DNA of 64,000 nucleotides from Brevibacillus aydinogluensis (GCF_031954365.1 NZ_JAUSVZ010000006.1), one strand, 5' to 3'; positions 44,471-53,513 are shown, numbered from the stretch's first letter. Notes: generated by a model from the sequence alone, not told the origin. Made by a program: numbers and translations.

Positions 44471-45661
44471 ATGTATCGTCGTTTTCTGTTGTTCTGTCTG
44501 GCCGGCTCGCTCGCGGCGCTGCCGGGGTGCACATGGTTTCAGCCGCGCGAATGGCCGCTCTCCGGCACGATTGAAGCGGTGGAACTGCCTGTTGTCGCCG
44601 AAGTGGGGGGACTGCTGACGGCCGTCAAGGTGGACGACGGCGCCGTCGTGAAAAAGGGACAGGTGCTGGCGGAGATCGACAAGCGCAGCTATCAGGCGAG
44701 CGTGCGCGAAGCGGAGGCGGTGCTGGCCCAGGCCCAGGCACGGCTGGAAGAAGCCCAAGCGGGCAGCCGCGACTCGACCATCCGCCGAGGTATCGCCGCC
44801 GTAGACCAGGCGGACGCCGCCATCCGGCTGGCAGAGGCGCGTCAAAAACAGGCAGAAGCCGGGCTGAACCGGGCCAAAGAACTGGTGGACCAGGTCGCCT
44901 CGCAGCTGGAAGGGGCAAAGCAGACGCTCGCCTACCAGGAGAACCGCTTGCGGGAAGCGGCCCGGTTGTACGAGCGGGGAGCGATTGCGAAACAGGAGTA
45001 CGAAGCGAAGCAGGAGGCGGTCAATCAGGCCCGGACACAGGTAAACCAGTTGGCCGCTCAACTGGAGGCGGCCCGCTCCCAGTACGCTGCCGCCCGGGAA
45101 GACGTCGCCGCCGCTGTCGCCCAGACCGGCACGGCGCAGGCGCAGCGGGCGGGTGCGCAGGCTGAGCTTGACCAATTGAAAGAGGGGAGCACCGATTACG
45201 CGATTCGCGCCCTGCTGGCGGCCAAGGAGCAGGCCCAGGCGCGTCTGGAGCAGGCCCGGCTGCAGTTGGAGAAGGCGGTGATCACCGCGCCGGAGGACGG
45301 TGTCGTGCTGCGTTCCTCCGTGACCCAAGGGGAAGTGGCAAAACCGGGAGCGACGCTGTTTACGATGAGGAAGGGCGATCATCTGGAGCTGAAGGTGTAC
45401 ATCCCGGAAGCGGAGCTGGGCCGCGTGCGTCCGGGCGAGACGGTGGGCATACAGGTGGACGCGTATCCGGGCGAGACGTTTCGCGGCGTGATCAGCGCAG
45501 TCGCCGACAAGGCGGAGTTTACCCCGAAAAACGTGCAGACCCCGGATGAGCGGACCAAGCTGGTGTTTGCCGTGACGATCCGCATCAGCGAAGGGCTCGA
45601 CAAGCTGAAACCGGGCATGCCCGCCGATGTGCTGCTGCCCGGCAAGGAGGAGTCGCAATGA
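44471..45661 (+). CDS. HlyD-family membrane fusion lipoprotein
   Basis: A 396-residue periplasmic-adaptor-type protein with lipobox LPGC (lipidated Cys20). The biotinyl-lipoyl halves are at about 45-75 (VVAEVGGLLTAVKVDDGAVV) and 285-305 (VITAPEDGVVLRSSVTQGEV), separated by a long Ala/Glu/Gln coiled-coil hairpin, then a beta-barrel domain to the C terminus. The architecture is like YhiI/YbhG-type adaptors that work with ABC-2 exporters. I chose ATG 44471 with GAGGTGG ahead, because it gives a clean lipoprotein signal. It overlaps the ATPase gene by ATGA. Confidence 0.88.
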   Translation: MYRRFLLFCLAGSLAALPGCTWFQPREWPLSGTIEAVELPVVAEVGGLLTAVKVDDGAVVKKGQVLAEIDKRSYQASVREAEAVLAQAQARLEEAQAGSRDSTIRRGIAAVDQADAAIRLAEARQKQAEAGLNRAKELVDQVASQLEGAKQTLAYQENRLREAARLYERGAIAKQEYEAKQEAVNQARTQVNQLAAQLEAARSQYAAAREDVAAAVAQTGTAQAQRAGAQAELDQLKEGSTDYAIRALLAAKEQAQARLEQARLQLEKAVITAPEDGVVLRSSVTQGEVAKPGATLFTMRKGDHLELKVYIPEAELGRVRPGETVGIQVDAYPGETFRGVISAVADKAEFTPKNVQTPDERTKLVFAVTIRISEGLDKLKPGMPADVLLPGKEESQ

Positions 45662-46425
45662 ACTACGCCATCCAATGCGAGCAGTTGACCAAGCGCTTTC
45701 AGGATCGCGTCGCCGTCAACAGCCTGACGCTGTCCGTTCCCACCGGCTCCATCTACGGCTTTCTCGGCCCCAACGGCTCGGGCAAATCGACCACGATCCG
45801 GATGCTCTGCGGCCTGATAAACCCCACGTCCGGACGGGGAACGGTGCTCGGCTATGACGTGATGACGCAGAGCGAGGAGATCAAGCAGCGCATCGGCTAC
45901 ATGTCGCAAAAGTTCAGCCTGTACGAAGATCTCACGGTGGAGGAGAACCTCGACTTCTACGCCGGAGTGTACCGTCTGGGCAGAGAGGAGCGCAGGCGGC
46001 GCAAAGCAGAGCTGATTGAAATGGCCGGGCTGACCGGGCGGGAGCGGCAGTTGGCCGGCTCCCTCTCCGGAGGCTGGAAGCAGCGGCTGGCCCTGTCCTG
46101 CGCCCTGCTGCACCAGCCGGAGCTGCTGATTCTGGACGAACCGACCGCGGGCGTCGATCCGGTCTCCCGCCGCATCTTCTGGGAGGTGATCCACGACCTG
46201 GCGAAGCAGGGGATGACCGTGCTGGTCACCACCCACTACATGGACGAAGCGCAGACCTGCGACTGGATCGGCTTCATTTTCTTCGGCAACCTGCTGGCCC
46301 AGGGAACCCCGCAGGAGCTGATCGAGCGGATGGGCGCAAACAACCTGGAGGACGTCTTTGTCACCCTGGTCAAGGAGGAGGAAGCCCGGCAGGCAGCCGC
46401 GGGCAGAGGGGAGGAACGCCGATGA
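45658..46425 (+). CDS. ABC exporter ATP-binding protein
   Basis: A 255-residue ATPase. Walker A GPNGSGKST is at 37-45, the Q-loop is MSQKFSLYEDLTVEENLDFY, signature LSGGWKQRLALSCALLHQPE and Walker B LLILDEPTAGVDPVSR, then H-loop VTTHYMDEAQ. The Q-loop MSQKFSLYxDLT is typical of YbhF/YhiH-like exporter ATPases. It overlaps both neighbours by 4 nt. Confidence 0.93.
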   Translation: MNYAIQCEQLTKRFQDRVAVNSLTLSVPTGSIYGFLGPNGSGKSTTIRMLCGLINPTSGRGTVLGYDVMTQSEEIKQRIGYMSQKFSLYEDLTVEENLDFYAGVYRLGREERRRRKAELIEMAGLTGRERQLAGSLSGGWKQRLALSCALLHQPELLILDEPTAGVDPVSRRIFWEVIHDLAKQGMTVLVTTHYMDEAQTCDWIGFIFFGNLLAQGTPQELIERMGANNLEDVFVTLVKEEEARQAAAGRGEERR

Positions 46426-47561
46426 AGCGGTTTTCCTGGGCGCGGTACTGGTCGGTGGTGAAAAAGGAAGTGATCCAGATCAGGCGGGATCGGCCCAGCC
46501 TTGCCATCGCGCTGGCGATGCCGCTGATGATGCTGTTTTTGTTCGGCTACGCCGTCAATACGGACGTCAACGACATCAAGACGGTCGTGTGGGATCAAAG
46601 CGCCTCGCCCTACAGCCGGGAACTGGCGGCCAACCTGGAAAACACGCGGGTGTTTCAGGTGGTCGCCCACGTCGGCGGGTATGCGCAGATCGAAGCGATG
46701 CTGGACGACGGCAGCGCGGACGTGGCCTTGGTCATCCCGCCCGACTACGCCCGCAAGCGCGACCGCGGCGAACCGGCAGCGGTGCAGATGCTGATCGACG
46801 GCTCCGATCCCAACATCGCCCGGACTGCCTTGTCCAACGCGCAGCTGATCGTGCAGAACCGGGCCGTCACCCTGGTGCAGGAGCGGATGGAAAAAGAGGG
46901 GATGGGCCGCTTCGAACCAAGCATCGAACTGGACGCGCGCGTGCTGTTCAATCCCAACATGGAGAGCATCGTGTTCAACATTCCCGGCCTGATCGGCCTG
47001 ATCATGCAGAACGTGACGATGATCCTGACCGCGTTTTCGCTGGTGCGGGAAAAAGAGCGGGGAACGATGGAGCAGCTGATCGTCACCCCGATCCGGCCGC
47101 TGGAGCTTTTGCTCGGCAAAATCACGCCCTACGTCTGCATCGGCTTCTTCTCGTTTTGCCTCGTCCTGCTCTTGGGAAGCTGGTGGTTCGGCGTTCCGGT
47201 GAAAGGCAGCGTGCCGCTTCTGATCGCCCTGTCGGTGCTGTTTTTGGTCACCACGCTGACGCTCGGCATTTTCATCTCCACGGTGTCCCGTACCCAACTG
47301 CAGGCGATGCAGATTGCGTTTGCCTTCATTCTGCCCAGCGTGCTGCTGTCCGGGTTCATGTTCCCGCGCGAAACGATGCCGCTCGTGATACAATGGTTAG
47401 GCGGGATTGTCCCCTTGACTTATTTTTTGGAAATTCTCAGGGGTATCTTTTTAAAAGGGGTAGACCTGTCCGCCCTGTGGCAGGACACGTTGGGAATGGC
47501 AGTGTTTTTCCTGCTGTTCCTGACGGTCGCCATGCTGCGGTTCCGCAAGAAGATCGAGTGA
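46422..47561 (+). CDS. ABC-2 exporter permease (YbhS/YhhJ-like)
   Basis: A 379-residue permease with one N-terminal helix (PSLAIALAMPLMMLFLFGYA, about 26-45), an extracytoplasmic domain of about 130 residues and a C-terminal bundle of five helices. VREKERGTMEQLIVTPIRPLELLLGK is the conserved coupling segment of ABC-2 drug exporters. QIRRDRPSLAIALAMPLMML at the N terminus matches the YbhS/YhhJ group that associates with HlyD-like adaptors. Together with the two upstream genes it forms an export system; the drug or lipid moved is unknown. Confidence 0.92.
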   Translation: MKRFSWARYWSVVKKEVIQIRRDRPSLAIALAMPLMMLFLFGYAVNTDVNDIKTVVWDQSASPYSRELAANLENTRVFQVVAHVGGYAQIEAMLDDGSADVALVIPPDYARKRDRGEPAAVQMLIDGSDPNIARTALSNAQLIVQNRAVTLVQERMEKEGMGRFEPSIELDARVLFNPNMESIVFNIPGLIGLIMQNVTMILTAFSLVREKERGTMEQLIVTPIRPLELLLGKITPYVCIGFFSFCLVLLLGSWWFGVPVKGSVPLLIALSVLFLVTTLTLGIFISTVSRTQLQAMQIAFAFILPSVLLSGFMFPRETMPLVIQWLGGIVPLTYFLEILRGIFLKGVDLSALWQDTLGMAVFFLLFLTVAMLRFRKKIE

Positions 47562-47604
47562 CACGGCGCATGTGAAGCTCGGATGGAGGAGCGTTTGCAA
47601 GGAT

Positions 47605-48273
47605 ATGAGCCGATCGTTTGAAGAAAGCCTGATGCAGTTTGTCGAGGAATTGAAAGACGAGAGCGAAATGACGGAGAAGCAGCGCCGCATTCTGCAGGCG
47701 TCGCTCAAGCTGTTTGCCGCCAAAGGGTTTCACGCCAGCTCGACGGCTGAAATCGCCAAAGAGGCGGGAGTGGCGGAGGGCACCATCTTCCGCCACTACA
47801 AGTCCAAAAAAGACCTGTTGTTGGCCCTGGTGGCCCCGGTGCTGGTCAAGTTTGCCGCCCCGTTCATTTTGAAGGACGTGCGCGTCATTTTTCAGGAGCA
47901 GGCGAAAAAGCCGCTGGCCGAGGTGCTCACCGAGCTGTACCGGAACCGGCTGGAATTGATTGGGGCCAATGAAAAGCACGTCCGGATTCTCCTGCAGGAG
48001 GCGTTTTTCCACGAGGAAATCCGCGAAGCGATGCTATCGACGGTATTTCAGGAGATGAAGCGGCTGGCGGCGAAACTGATCGAGGAGCGCAAGGAAGCAG
48101 GCGAACTGCGCCCACTGCCGACGGAGGCGGTGTTTCGCATGATGCTCTCTTCGCTGCTTGGGATGATCCTGTTCAAGCACGTGACGGAGCCGGAGGAATA
48201 CGCCAAGCGCTCCGAAGAGGAACAGATCGCCCTCACCGTGGACATGCTCCTGTACGGTATCGCCAACCGCTAG
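47605..48273 (+). CDS. TetR/AcrR family regulator of the ABC efflux operon
   Basis: A 222-residue TetR repressor. An N-terminal lead of about 25 residues is followed by TEKQRRILQASLKLFAAKGF and the helix-turn-helix TAEIAKEAGVAEGTIFRHYK, with a helical effector domain to the end. It is the last gene of the operon, 43 nt after the permease. I prefer ATG 47605 with GGAGGAG 13 nt upstream; GTG 47572 is open but without a site. Two matching palindromes in front of the operon make autoregulation the likely mode. Confidence 0.85.
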   Translation: MSRSFEESLMQFVEELKDESEMTEKQRRILQASLKLFAAKGFHASSTAEIAKEAGVAEGTIFRHYKSKKDLLLALVAPVLVKFAAPFILKDVRVIFQEQAKKPLAEVLTELYRNRLELIGANEKHVRILLQEAFFHEEIREAMLSTVFQEMKRLAAKLIEERKEAGELRPLPTEAVFRMMLSSLLGMILFKHVTEPEEYAKRSEEEQIALTVDMLLYGIANR

Positions 48274-48303
48274 ACGGTTCGCCACGCGGGAAGACGACTC
48301 CAG

Positions 48304-48325
48304 GAAAAAGGCCGCACGTTGCGGG
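48304..48325 (-). terminator. weak intrinsic terminator of the minus-strand ADH-HK-NtrC operon
   Basis: On the minus strand CCGCA-ACG-TGCGG is followed by CC and TTTTT. The stem is only 5 bp. Confidence 0.45.
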
Positions 48326-48343
48326 AGGCGGTGAAGCGCAGCG

Positions 48344-49780
48344 CTAGTCTTTTTCGTTCAGGATGTAGCGCAGCGTTCGTTTGGAGATGCCCAGCTTTTT
48401 GCTTAACAGCTCCCGGTCTCCGCTGGTTTCGGCCAGCCCTTTGGCAATCACCTGGCGGCCTATCTCCGTCTCCAGCCTCCTGATTCTGCCCAGCAGTTGG
48501 ACAAAGTCAATCTCGTCCACCGAACCGATTTGCCCGATGACATTCTGTACAAACCGGACCGCTTCCTGTTCGATCGCATGGTGAACAGCAGGCGGTCCGG
48601 CTGTTTTGTCCCGGGGGGTGCCCGCACCGCTCACGATCGGCTGCGGCAGGTGTTCCGGCTTCAGGACGGCGCAGTCGTGGATGGCGACCGCCTGGTTGAC
48701 CACGTTGATGAGCTGGCGGACGTTGCCCGGCCATTCATAGTGCTGCAGCAGCGTCATCGCTTCCGGATCGACCCGGCAGGCGCCGCCAAACTTCTTTTCC
48801 AGGAAGGCGTGCACAATGGCCGGGATGTCGTTTGGCCTCTCGCGCAAGGGGGGAATGGTCAGCTTTACTCCTTCCAGGCGGTACAGCAGGTCGGCGCGAA
48901 ACCGGGACGATTCCGCCTCCTGTTCCAGATTCCGGTTGGTGGCGGCGATAAACCGGACGTTGCACTTCAGCGTCTGCTCGCCGCCCACCCGCATGTACTC
49001 GCCTGTCTCGATGACCCGCAGCAGCTTCACCTGGATGAGCGGGGGGGCTTCTCCGATCTCGTCGAGAAACAGCGTCCCGTTATTGGCCAGTTCGAAGATG
49101 CCTTTGCGCTCTTTGACCGCACCGGTGAACGCTCCCTTTTCATGGCCGAACAGTTCACTTTCCAGCAGGGACTCCGGGATTGCGCCGCAGTTGATCCCGA
49201 CGAAGGGATGCTGCGAACGGGCGCTGACTCCGTGCAGAAAGCGGGCCATCAGTTCCTTGCCGGTGCCCGTTTCGCCTTCGATCAGCACGTTGATCGCCTT
49301 TTTGGCCAGCTTGTCCGCGACGGACAGGACTTTTGCCATCGGGCTGCCGGCCGTGTAGATGATGCCGAAGCGGGCAGCCGTCTCGGCCAGTTCATCGGAG
49401 AGGCCGCCGGGCTTGTCCCAGACGGAGAAGATCACCTGTTCCAGACTGTCCAGATCGTCAAACGGCTTTTCCAGATAGTCTCGCGCTCCCGATTGGATGG
49501 CGGTCACCGCCGACTTGATCGTGCTGTAGCCGGTCATGATGATGACCTCGCAGGCGGGCTGTCGCGCCTTGATGGCGGAGAGCAGCTCCAGTCCGTTGGC
49601 ATCGGGCAGCTTCAAATCAATCAGCGCCAGGTGAAACGGGAAATCGCCGGCCAAAAGCTGCCGGACCGCTTTTCCCGAGTGGGCGACCGTCACGTCGCAC
49701 TGCTTGGCTTTGAGAAAATAAGAGAAAAAGGACGTAACCTCCACTTCGTCGTCAACGACTAGCACCTGTTTCGGATTCAT
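48344..49780 (-). CDS. NtrC-type sigma-54-dependent response regulator
   Basis: A 478-residue activator. The receiver domain has D10, D11 and the phosphorylated Asp55. The AAA+ domain carries Walker A GETGTGKE (169-176), the sigma-54 contact loop GAFTGA (216-221) and Walker B TLFLDEIGE. The C terminus has a Fis-type helix-turn-helix (LLSKKLGISKRTLRYIL). The start at 49780 follows GAGGAG and overlaps the histidine kinase gene. The neighbouring gene on the other strand has a consensus sigma-54 promoter, making adhT the obvious target. Confidence 0.93.
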   Translation of the reverse strand: MNPKQVLVVDDEVEVTSFFSYFLKAKQCDVTVAHSGKAVRQLLAGDFPFHLALIDLKLPDANGLELLSAIKARQPACEVIIMTGYSTIKSAVTAIQSGARDYLEKPFDDLDSLEQVIFSVWDKPGGLSDELAETAARFGIIYTAGSPMAKVLSVADKLAKKAINVLIEGETGTGKELMARFLHGVSARSQHPFVGINCGAIPESLLESELFGHEKGAFTGAVKERKGIFELANNGTLFLDEIGEAPPLIQVKLLRVIETGEYMRVGGEQTLKCNVRFIAATNRNLEQEAESSRFRADLLYRLEGVKLTIPPLRERPNDIPAIVHAFLEKKFGGACRVDPEAMTLLQHYEWPGNVRQLINVVNQAVAIHDCAVLKPEHLPQPIVSGAGTPRDKTAGPPAVHHAIEQEAVRFVQNVIGQIGSVDEIDFVQLLGRIRRLETEIGRQVIAKGLAETSGDRELLSKKLGISKRTLRYILNEKD

Positions 49781-51062
49781 CAGCACTCTCCTCATCTGTG
49801 TAAATGGGCAGCAAGAGCGTAAACGTACTGTACTCCCCTCGCACGCTCTCGGCGGTCAGCGTTCCGCCGTGCGACTCGGCAATCCCCAGACTGACGGACA
49901 GACCCAGTCCGGTTCCCTTTGTTTGTTCCTTGGTCGTAAAGAAAGGATGGAAGATCTGCGGCAAATGCTCTGCGTCAATGCCTGCGCCGTTGTCGCGAAC
50001 GGACATGCCGACGTAGACGCCGTCGTCCGTTTCCTGGCGAAAGGTTTTGATGACAATCTCGGGGCTGGATGCGCCGTGCAGCGCGTCGCGGGCGTTCAAC
50101 AGCAAATTGATGATGATCTGCTCGATCTGGTGCCGGCTTCCCCAGACAGCCAGCGGCTCGTCCGCCAGCCGCTTCGTGATGCAAATGCCGGACACGGTAA
50201 GCTGGTAGCCGATCAGGCCGAGCACGACTTCGACCAGGTCGTTGATGAACAGACGCTCAAACTGGTACTCCTCCTGCCGGGAAAAGGTCAGCAGGTTTTG
50301 AATGATCTTCTTGCAGCGGACGCTGCACTGAAACACGTCCTGCAGCATTTGCCGCTGCGGCTCGGTATGCGTCTCCCTCAGCAATAGCTGGACGTTCCCC
50401 AAAATGGCGGTAAGCGGACTGTTCAGTTCGTGCGCCACTCCGGCGGCCATTTCGCCGATGGCGGCCAGCTTGGCTGATTGGATCAGCCGGGCTTCGATCT
50501 GCACTTTCTCACTGACGTCTTTAAACAGGAGGATGTTTTCCACGGACACCCCGACGTGTTCGGCAATTTGCTGAAAGAGGAGGAGATGCTCTCCGTCGTC
50601 TTGCGGCTGTTGCTGATGAAGCAGGGTGATAAAGCCAAACGGTTTGTTCAGCCGGCTTTGCAGCGCGACGGAGGTGACGCGGCAGCCGGGGTGTTCGGTC
50701 TGAAACAGGCGGTCCAGCGCGCTCGTGGAGACGGACTCTCCCCGTTTCAATGATTGGGTCAGGGTGCGAACCCGCCAATCCGCCCCGTTTCGCTTTGCAA
50801 CATAGGCGGAGAGGGACGTTCCCTCCACCAGCGTGAGCGCGAACAGGTCAAACGGGATCAGCCGGGACAACTGCTCCGCCAGATAGGCGCTGACTTCGCT
50901 CCAGTCCGCATCAATCTTGATTTTCGTCAAGCAGTTGATGACTTCCAGCTGACGGTTCTTTTTCTTCATTTCGTCCACGACAAGGTTCAGTTCGCGGTAG
51001 TAGCTTTTGCGCGAGGATTGGATGCCGGTCAATTTCTCCAGGATTTCTTGTTTGTGATGCAT
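49752..51062 (-). CDS. cytoplasmic sensor histidine kinase with GAF-like domain
   Basis: A 436-residue kinase without membrane helices. An N-terminal coiled coil (to about 45) leads to a GAF-like sensor domain (about 50-185), then HisKA with the phospho-accepting His211 in AAGVAHELNSPL and HATPase_c with NLLLNARDA, VRDNGAGID and GTGLGLSVS. The NtrB-like form and overlap with the NtrC gene identify it as that regulator's partner. The signal is probably intracellular, for example a redox cofactor or aldehyde-related metabolite; that is inference. Confidence 0.92.
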   Translation of the reverse strand: MHHKQEILEKLTGIQSSRKSYYRELNLVVDEMKKKNRQLEVINCLTKIKIDADWSEVSAYLAEQLSRLIPFDLFALTLVEGTSLSAYVAKRNGADWRVRTLTQSLKRGESVSTSALDRLFQTEHPGCRVTSVALQSRLNKPFGFITLLHQQQPQDDGEHLLLFQQIAEHVGVSVENILLFKDVSEKVQIEARLIQSAKLAAIGEMAAGVAHELNSPLTAILGNVQLLLRETHTEPQRQMLQDVFQCSVRCKKIIQNLLTFSRQEEYQFERLFINDLVEVVLGLIGYQLTVSGICITKRLADEPLAVWGSRHQIEQIIINLLLNARDALHGASSPEIVIKTFRQETDDGVYVGMSVRDNGAGIDAEHLPQIFHPFFTTKEQTKGTGLGLSVSLGIAESHGGTLTAESVRGEYSTFTLLLPIYTDEESADESETGASR

Positions 51063-51071
51063 GGCGTCCTC

Positions 51072-52220
51072 CTACAATGCATTGCAAAACAGCATGTGCA
51101 CGTCTTCTTCCGTCATGTCGCGGGGGTTGGTGGCCATACAGACGTCGCGGACGGCGTTGCGGCTCAACACCGGGATGTGCTCCGGCTGCAGCCCCAGCGT
51201 GGACAGATGGTCGGGGATGCCGAGATCGCTCGCCAGTTCCTTGACCGCTTTCATCGCCAGGCGGGAAGCGTCGGACAGGCTTAATCCGGAGACGTTTTCG
51301 CCCAGGGCTTCCGCCATCTTTTTGTACTTTTCCGGAGCGGCGAGGAAGTTGTACTCCAGCACGTAGGGCAGCAGCACGGCGTTGACCTCCCCATGCGGCA
51401 GGTCCAGCAGCCCGCCCAACTGGTGGGACATCGCGTGGACGGCTCCCAGGATCGCGTTGGAAAAGGCAAGTCCCGCCTGCAGACTGGCCATCGCCATGCC
51501 CTGCTTTGCCTCGGCATTGTACCGGCTGGCTGCCGACGGGCGCAGGTGCTGGGCGATTAGCCGCATCGCCTGCAGCGAGAGGACTTCCGTCAGCGGCGTG
51601 GCGGCCAGCGAGACGTACGACTCGATCGCGTGCGTCAGCGCGTCCATTCCCGTGTTGGCCGTCAGCTGCTTGTCCTTGGTCATCAGTGTCTGCGGGTCGA
51701 TAATGGCGATGTCGGGGATCAGTGATTTGGAGATGATCGTCATCTTGACCTTGCGCTTGGAATCAACGATGATCGAAAATTGCGACACTTCCGAGCCGGA
51801 ACCGGCCGTCGTCGGCACCATGACCATGGGCGGCAGGGGACGCGTGATTTTGTCTACACCTTCGTATTCAAGGATGCTGCCGCCGTTCGACGCGAGCAGG
51901 GCAATCGCCTTGGCTGCGTCCATGGCGCTTCCGCCGCCGATGCCGACAATCGCGTTGCACCCGTGGCGAAGGTATTCGGCTACGCCGGCGTGCACCTCTT
52001 CGTCTTTCGGGTTGGAGGTGAGGTTCGTCCAGAGGTGCCACTCCAGTCTGCTCTGCTTCAGGTAGCGGATCGCCTGCTCTGCCCATCCGGCGTTTACCAC
52101 GCCCGGGTCGCTGACGAGAAACACGTTTTTTGCCCCCAGCCGGATCAGACTTTCGCCGACTTGGCTGATCGACTGGTTGCCAAAGATAATTTCCGGCGTC
52201 ATGAATTTGGAGATTTGCAT
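51072..52220 (-). CDS. iron-containing alcohol dehydrogenase
   Basis: A 382-residue group III alcohol dehydrogenase. The NAD-binding loop GGGSAMDAAKA is near residue 97, TTAGSGSEVSQFSII follows, and the iron ligands are supplied by Asp and His in GMDALTHAIESY and His in AVHAMSHQLGGLLDLPHGEV. Members oxidise or make primary alcohols and 1,3-propanediol-like substrates; the exact substrate is unknown. AGGAGGTG precedes the ATG. It heads the operon with kinase and activator, ten nt before the kinase start. Confidence 0.93.
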   Translation of the reverse strand: MQISKFMTPEIIFGNQSISQVGESLIRLGAKNVFLVSDPGVVNAGWAEQAIRYLKQSRLEWHLWTNLTSNPKDEEVHAGVAEYLRHGCNAIVGIGGGSAMDAAKAIALLASNGGSILEYEGVDKITRPLPPMVMVPTTAGSGSEVSQFSIIVDSKRKVKMTIISKSLIPDIAIIDPQTLMTKDKQLTANTGMDALTHAIESYVSLAATPLTEVLSLQAMRLIAQHLRPSAASRYNAEAKQGMAMASLQAGLAFSNAILGAVHAMSHQLGGLLDLPHGEVNAVLLPYVLEYNFLAAPEKYKKMAEALGENVSGLSLSDASRLAMKAVKELASDLGIPDHLSTLGLQPEHIPVLSRNAVRDVCMATNPRDMTEEDVHMLFCNAL

Positions 52221-52243
52221 GGGAACACCTCCTGTCAGGTTCT

Positions 52244-52272
52244 ATTGTAAACAGGGGCGGCTCGCTTCCCAA
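52244..52272 (-). promoter_or_regulatory. sigma-A promoter of the minus-strand ADH-HK-NtrC operon
   Basis: On the minus strand TTGGGA (52272-52267) and TACAAT (52249-52244) are 17 bp apart. A GG-N10-GC pair in the same sequence is a much poorer sigma-54 match because the -12 box is CCGC, so a housekeeping promoter is more likely. Confidence 0.55.
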
Positions 52273-52283
52273 GGACAAAATTA

Positions 52284-52297
52284 CGGCCCGCGGGCCG
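52284..52297. promoter_or_regulatory. 14-bp palindrome between divergent ADH genes, candidate activator site
   Basis: CGGCCCGCGGGCCG is a perfect palindrome centred about 90 bp upstream of the -24 element of adhT, a usual distance for an NtrC-type enhancer site. It is flanked by an inverted GGACAA (52273-52278) and TTGTCC (52322-52327). Whether the regulator binds the palindrome or the outer repeat is not known. Confidence 0.45.
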
Positions 52298-52379
52298 ATT
52301 TTTTGGCAGATGGCCGAAAAATTGTCCCGACAGCATTGTAATAGGTTGAATTATCCTAATATTTGTTCATTTTTTGAGC

Positions 52380-52396
52380 TTGGTATGCTTTTTGCT
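52380..52396 (+). promoter_or_regulatory. sigma-54 promoter of adhT
   Basis: TTGGTATG (52380-52387) and TTTTTGCT (52389-52396) place the invariant GG and GC exactly 10 bp apart. Only the -24 C is replaced by T. Start is expected near 52407, 40 nt before the ATG. Confidence 0.8.
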
Positions 52397-52446
52397 GAAA
52401 TGGAGCGGTACAAGCACGTAATTCATGTTTCAAAGGAGGAGAACAG

Positions 52447-53460
52447 ATGAAAGCAGCAGTTGTCAATCACTTTCGCGAAAAGCTGGAGGTAAAGGATGTG
52501 CCGATCCCCGAGATCGGGTTTGGCGAGGTGCTGGTTCGGATCAAGGCGTGCGGGGTCTGCCACACCGACTTGCATGCGGCGCACGGAGACTGGCCGGTCA
52601 AACCGAAGCTGCCGCTGATCCCCGGACACGAAGGCGTCGGGGTCGTGGAGAAGGTAGGCGAAGGGGTAACCTCGTTGAAGCCGGGAGACCGCGTCGGGAT
52701 TCCCTGGCTGTATTCTGCGTGCGGTGAGTGCGAGTACTGTCTGACGGGATGGGAGACGTTGTGCAAGAAACAGCTGAACGGCGGGTACTCCGTTGACGGC
52801 GGTTATGCGGAATACTGCAAGGCGCCTGCCGCGTATGTGGCTCGCATCCCTGACGGCCTGAGCGATGTGGAGGCCGCCCCGATTCTGTGCGCCGGCGTGA
52901 CGACGTACAAGGCGCTGAAAGTGGCCGACATCAAGCCGGGGGAATGGGTGGCCATCTACGGCATCGGCGGATTGGGCCATCTGGCGCTCCAGTATGCCAA
53001 AGCGATGGGGTACAACGTGGCGGCAGTCGACATCAACGATGAAAAGCTGACCTTGGCCAAAGAACTGGGGGCCGACCTGACAGTCAACGGGGCCAAGACA
53101 GATCCGGTCGCGGAGATTACCGAAAAAATCGGCGGGGCGCACGCCGCGATCAGCGTTGCTGTCACGCGCAAGGCGTTTGAACAGGCGTACCGTTCGGTGC
53201 GGCGCGGCGGATCGCTGGTCGTGGTCGGACTGCCCAACGACGAGCTGCCTGTCCCGATTTTTGACACCGTGCTGAACGGCGTTTCTGTGAAAGGTTCCAT
53301 TGTCGGGACCCGCAAGGACATGCAGGAGGCGCTAGACTTCGCTGCGCGCGGTAAAGTAAAGGCGATCATTGAGACGCAGCCGCTGGAAAAGATCAACGAA
53401 GTATTTGAACGGATGGAAAAGGGACAGATCAACGGCCGTGTCGTGCTGACCCTGGAATAA
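52447..53460 (+). CDS. adhT: zinc-dependent alcohol dehydrogenase, ADH-T type
   Basis: A 337-residue medium-chain alcohol dehydrogenase nearly collinear with the Geobacillus ADH-T as I remember it. Catalytic zinc ligands C38, H61 and C148, structural zinc ligands C92, C95, C98 and C106, and the NAD-binding GIGGLG near 175 are all present. The enzyme interconverts ethanol and acetaldehyde with NAD. GGAGGAG precedes the ATG. It is transcribed alone from a sigma-54 promoter and diverges from an Fe-ADH operon that encodes the likely activator. Confidence 0.95.
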   Translation: MKAAVVNHFREKLEVKDVPIPEIGFGEVLVRIKACGVCHTDLHAAHGDWPVKPKLPLIPGHEGVGVVEKVGEGVTSLKPGDRVGIPWLYSACGECEYCLTGWETLCKKQLNGGYSVDGGYAEYCKAPAAYVARIPDGLSDVEAAPILCAGVTTYKALKVADIKPGEWVAIYGIGGLGHLALQYAKAMGYNVAAVDINDEKLTLAKELGADLTVNGAKTDPVAEITEKIGGAHAAISVAVTRKAFEQAYRSVRRGGSLVVVGLPNDELPVPIFDTVLNGVSVKGSIVGTRKDMQEALDFAARGKVKAIIETQPLEKINEVFERMEKGQINGRVVLTLE

Positions 53461-53513
53461 TCAGCTCGTCTCGGGCAAAATGGCACCGCGCGCCGGAGCT
53501 CTATAAGCTTTGC

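Noticed and set aside
52257..52274. A sigma-54 promoter for the minus-strand Fe-ADH operon (GG-N10-GC present)
   Set aside because: The -12 box is CCGC instead of TTGC, and a better sigma-A promoter with 17-bp spacing overlaps it.
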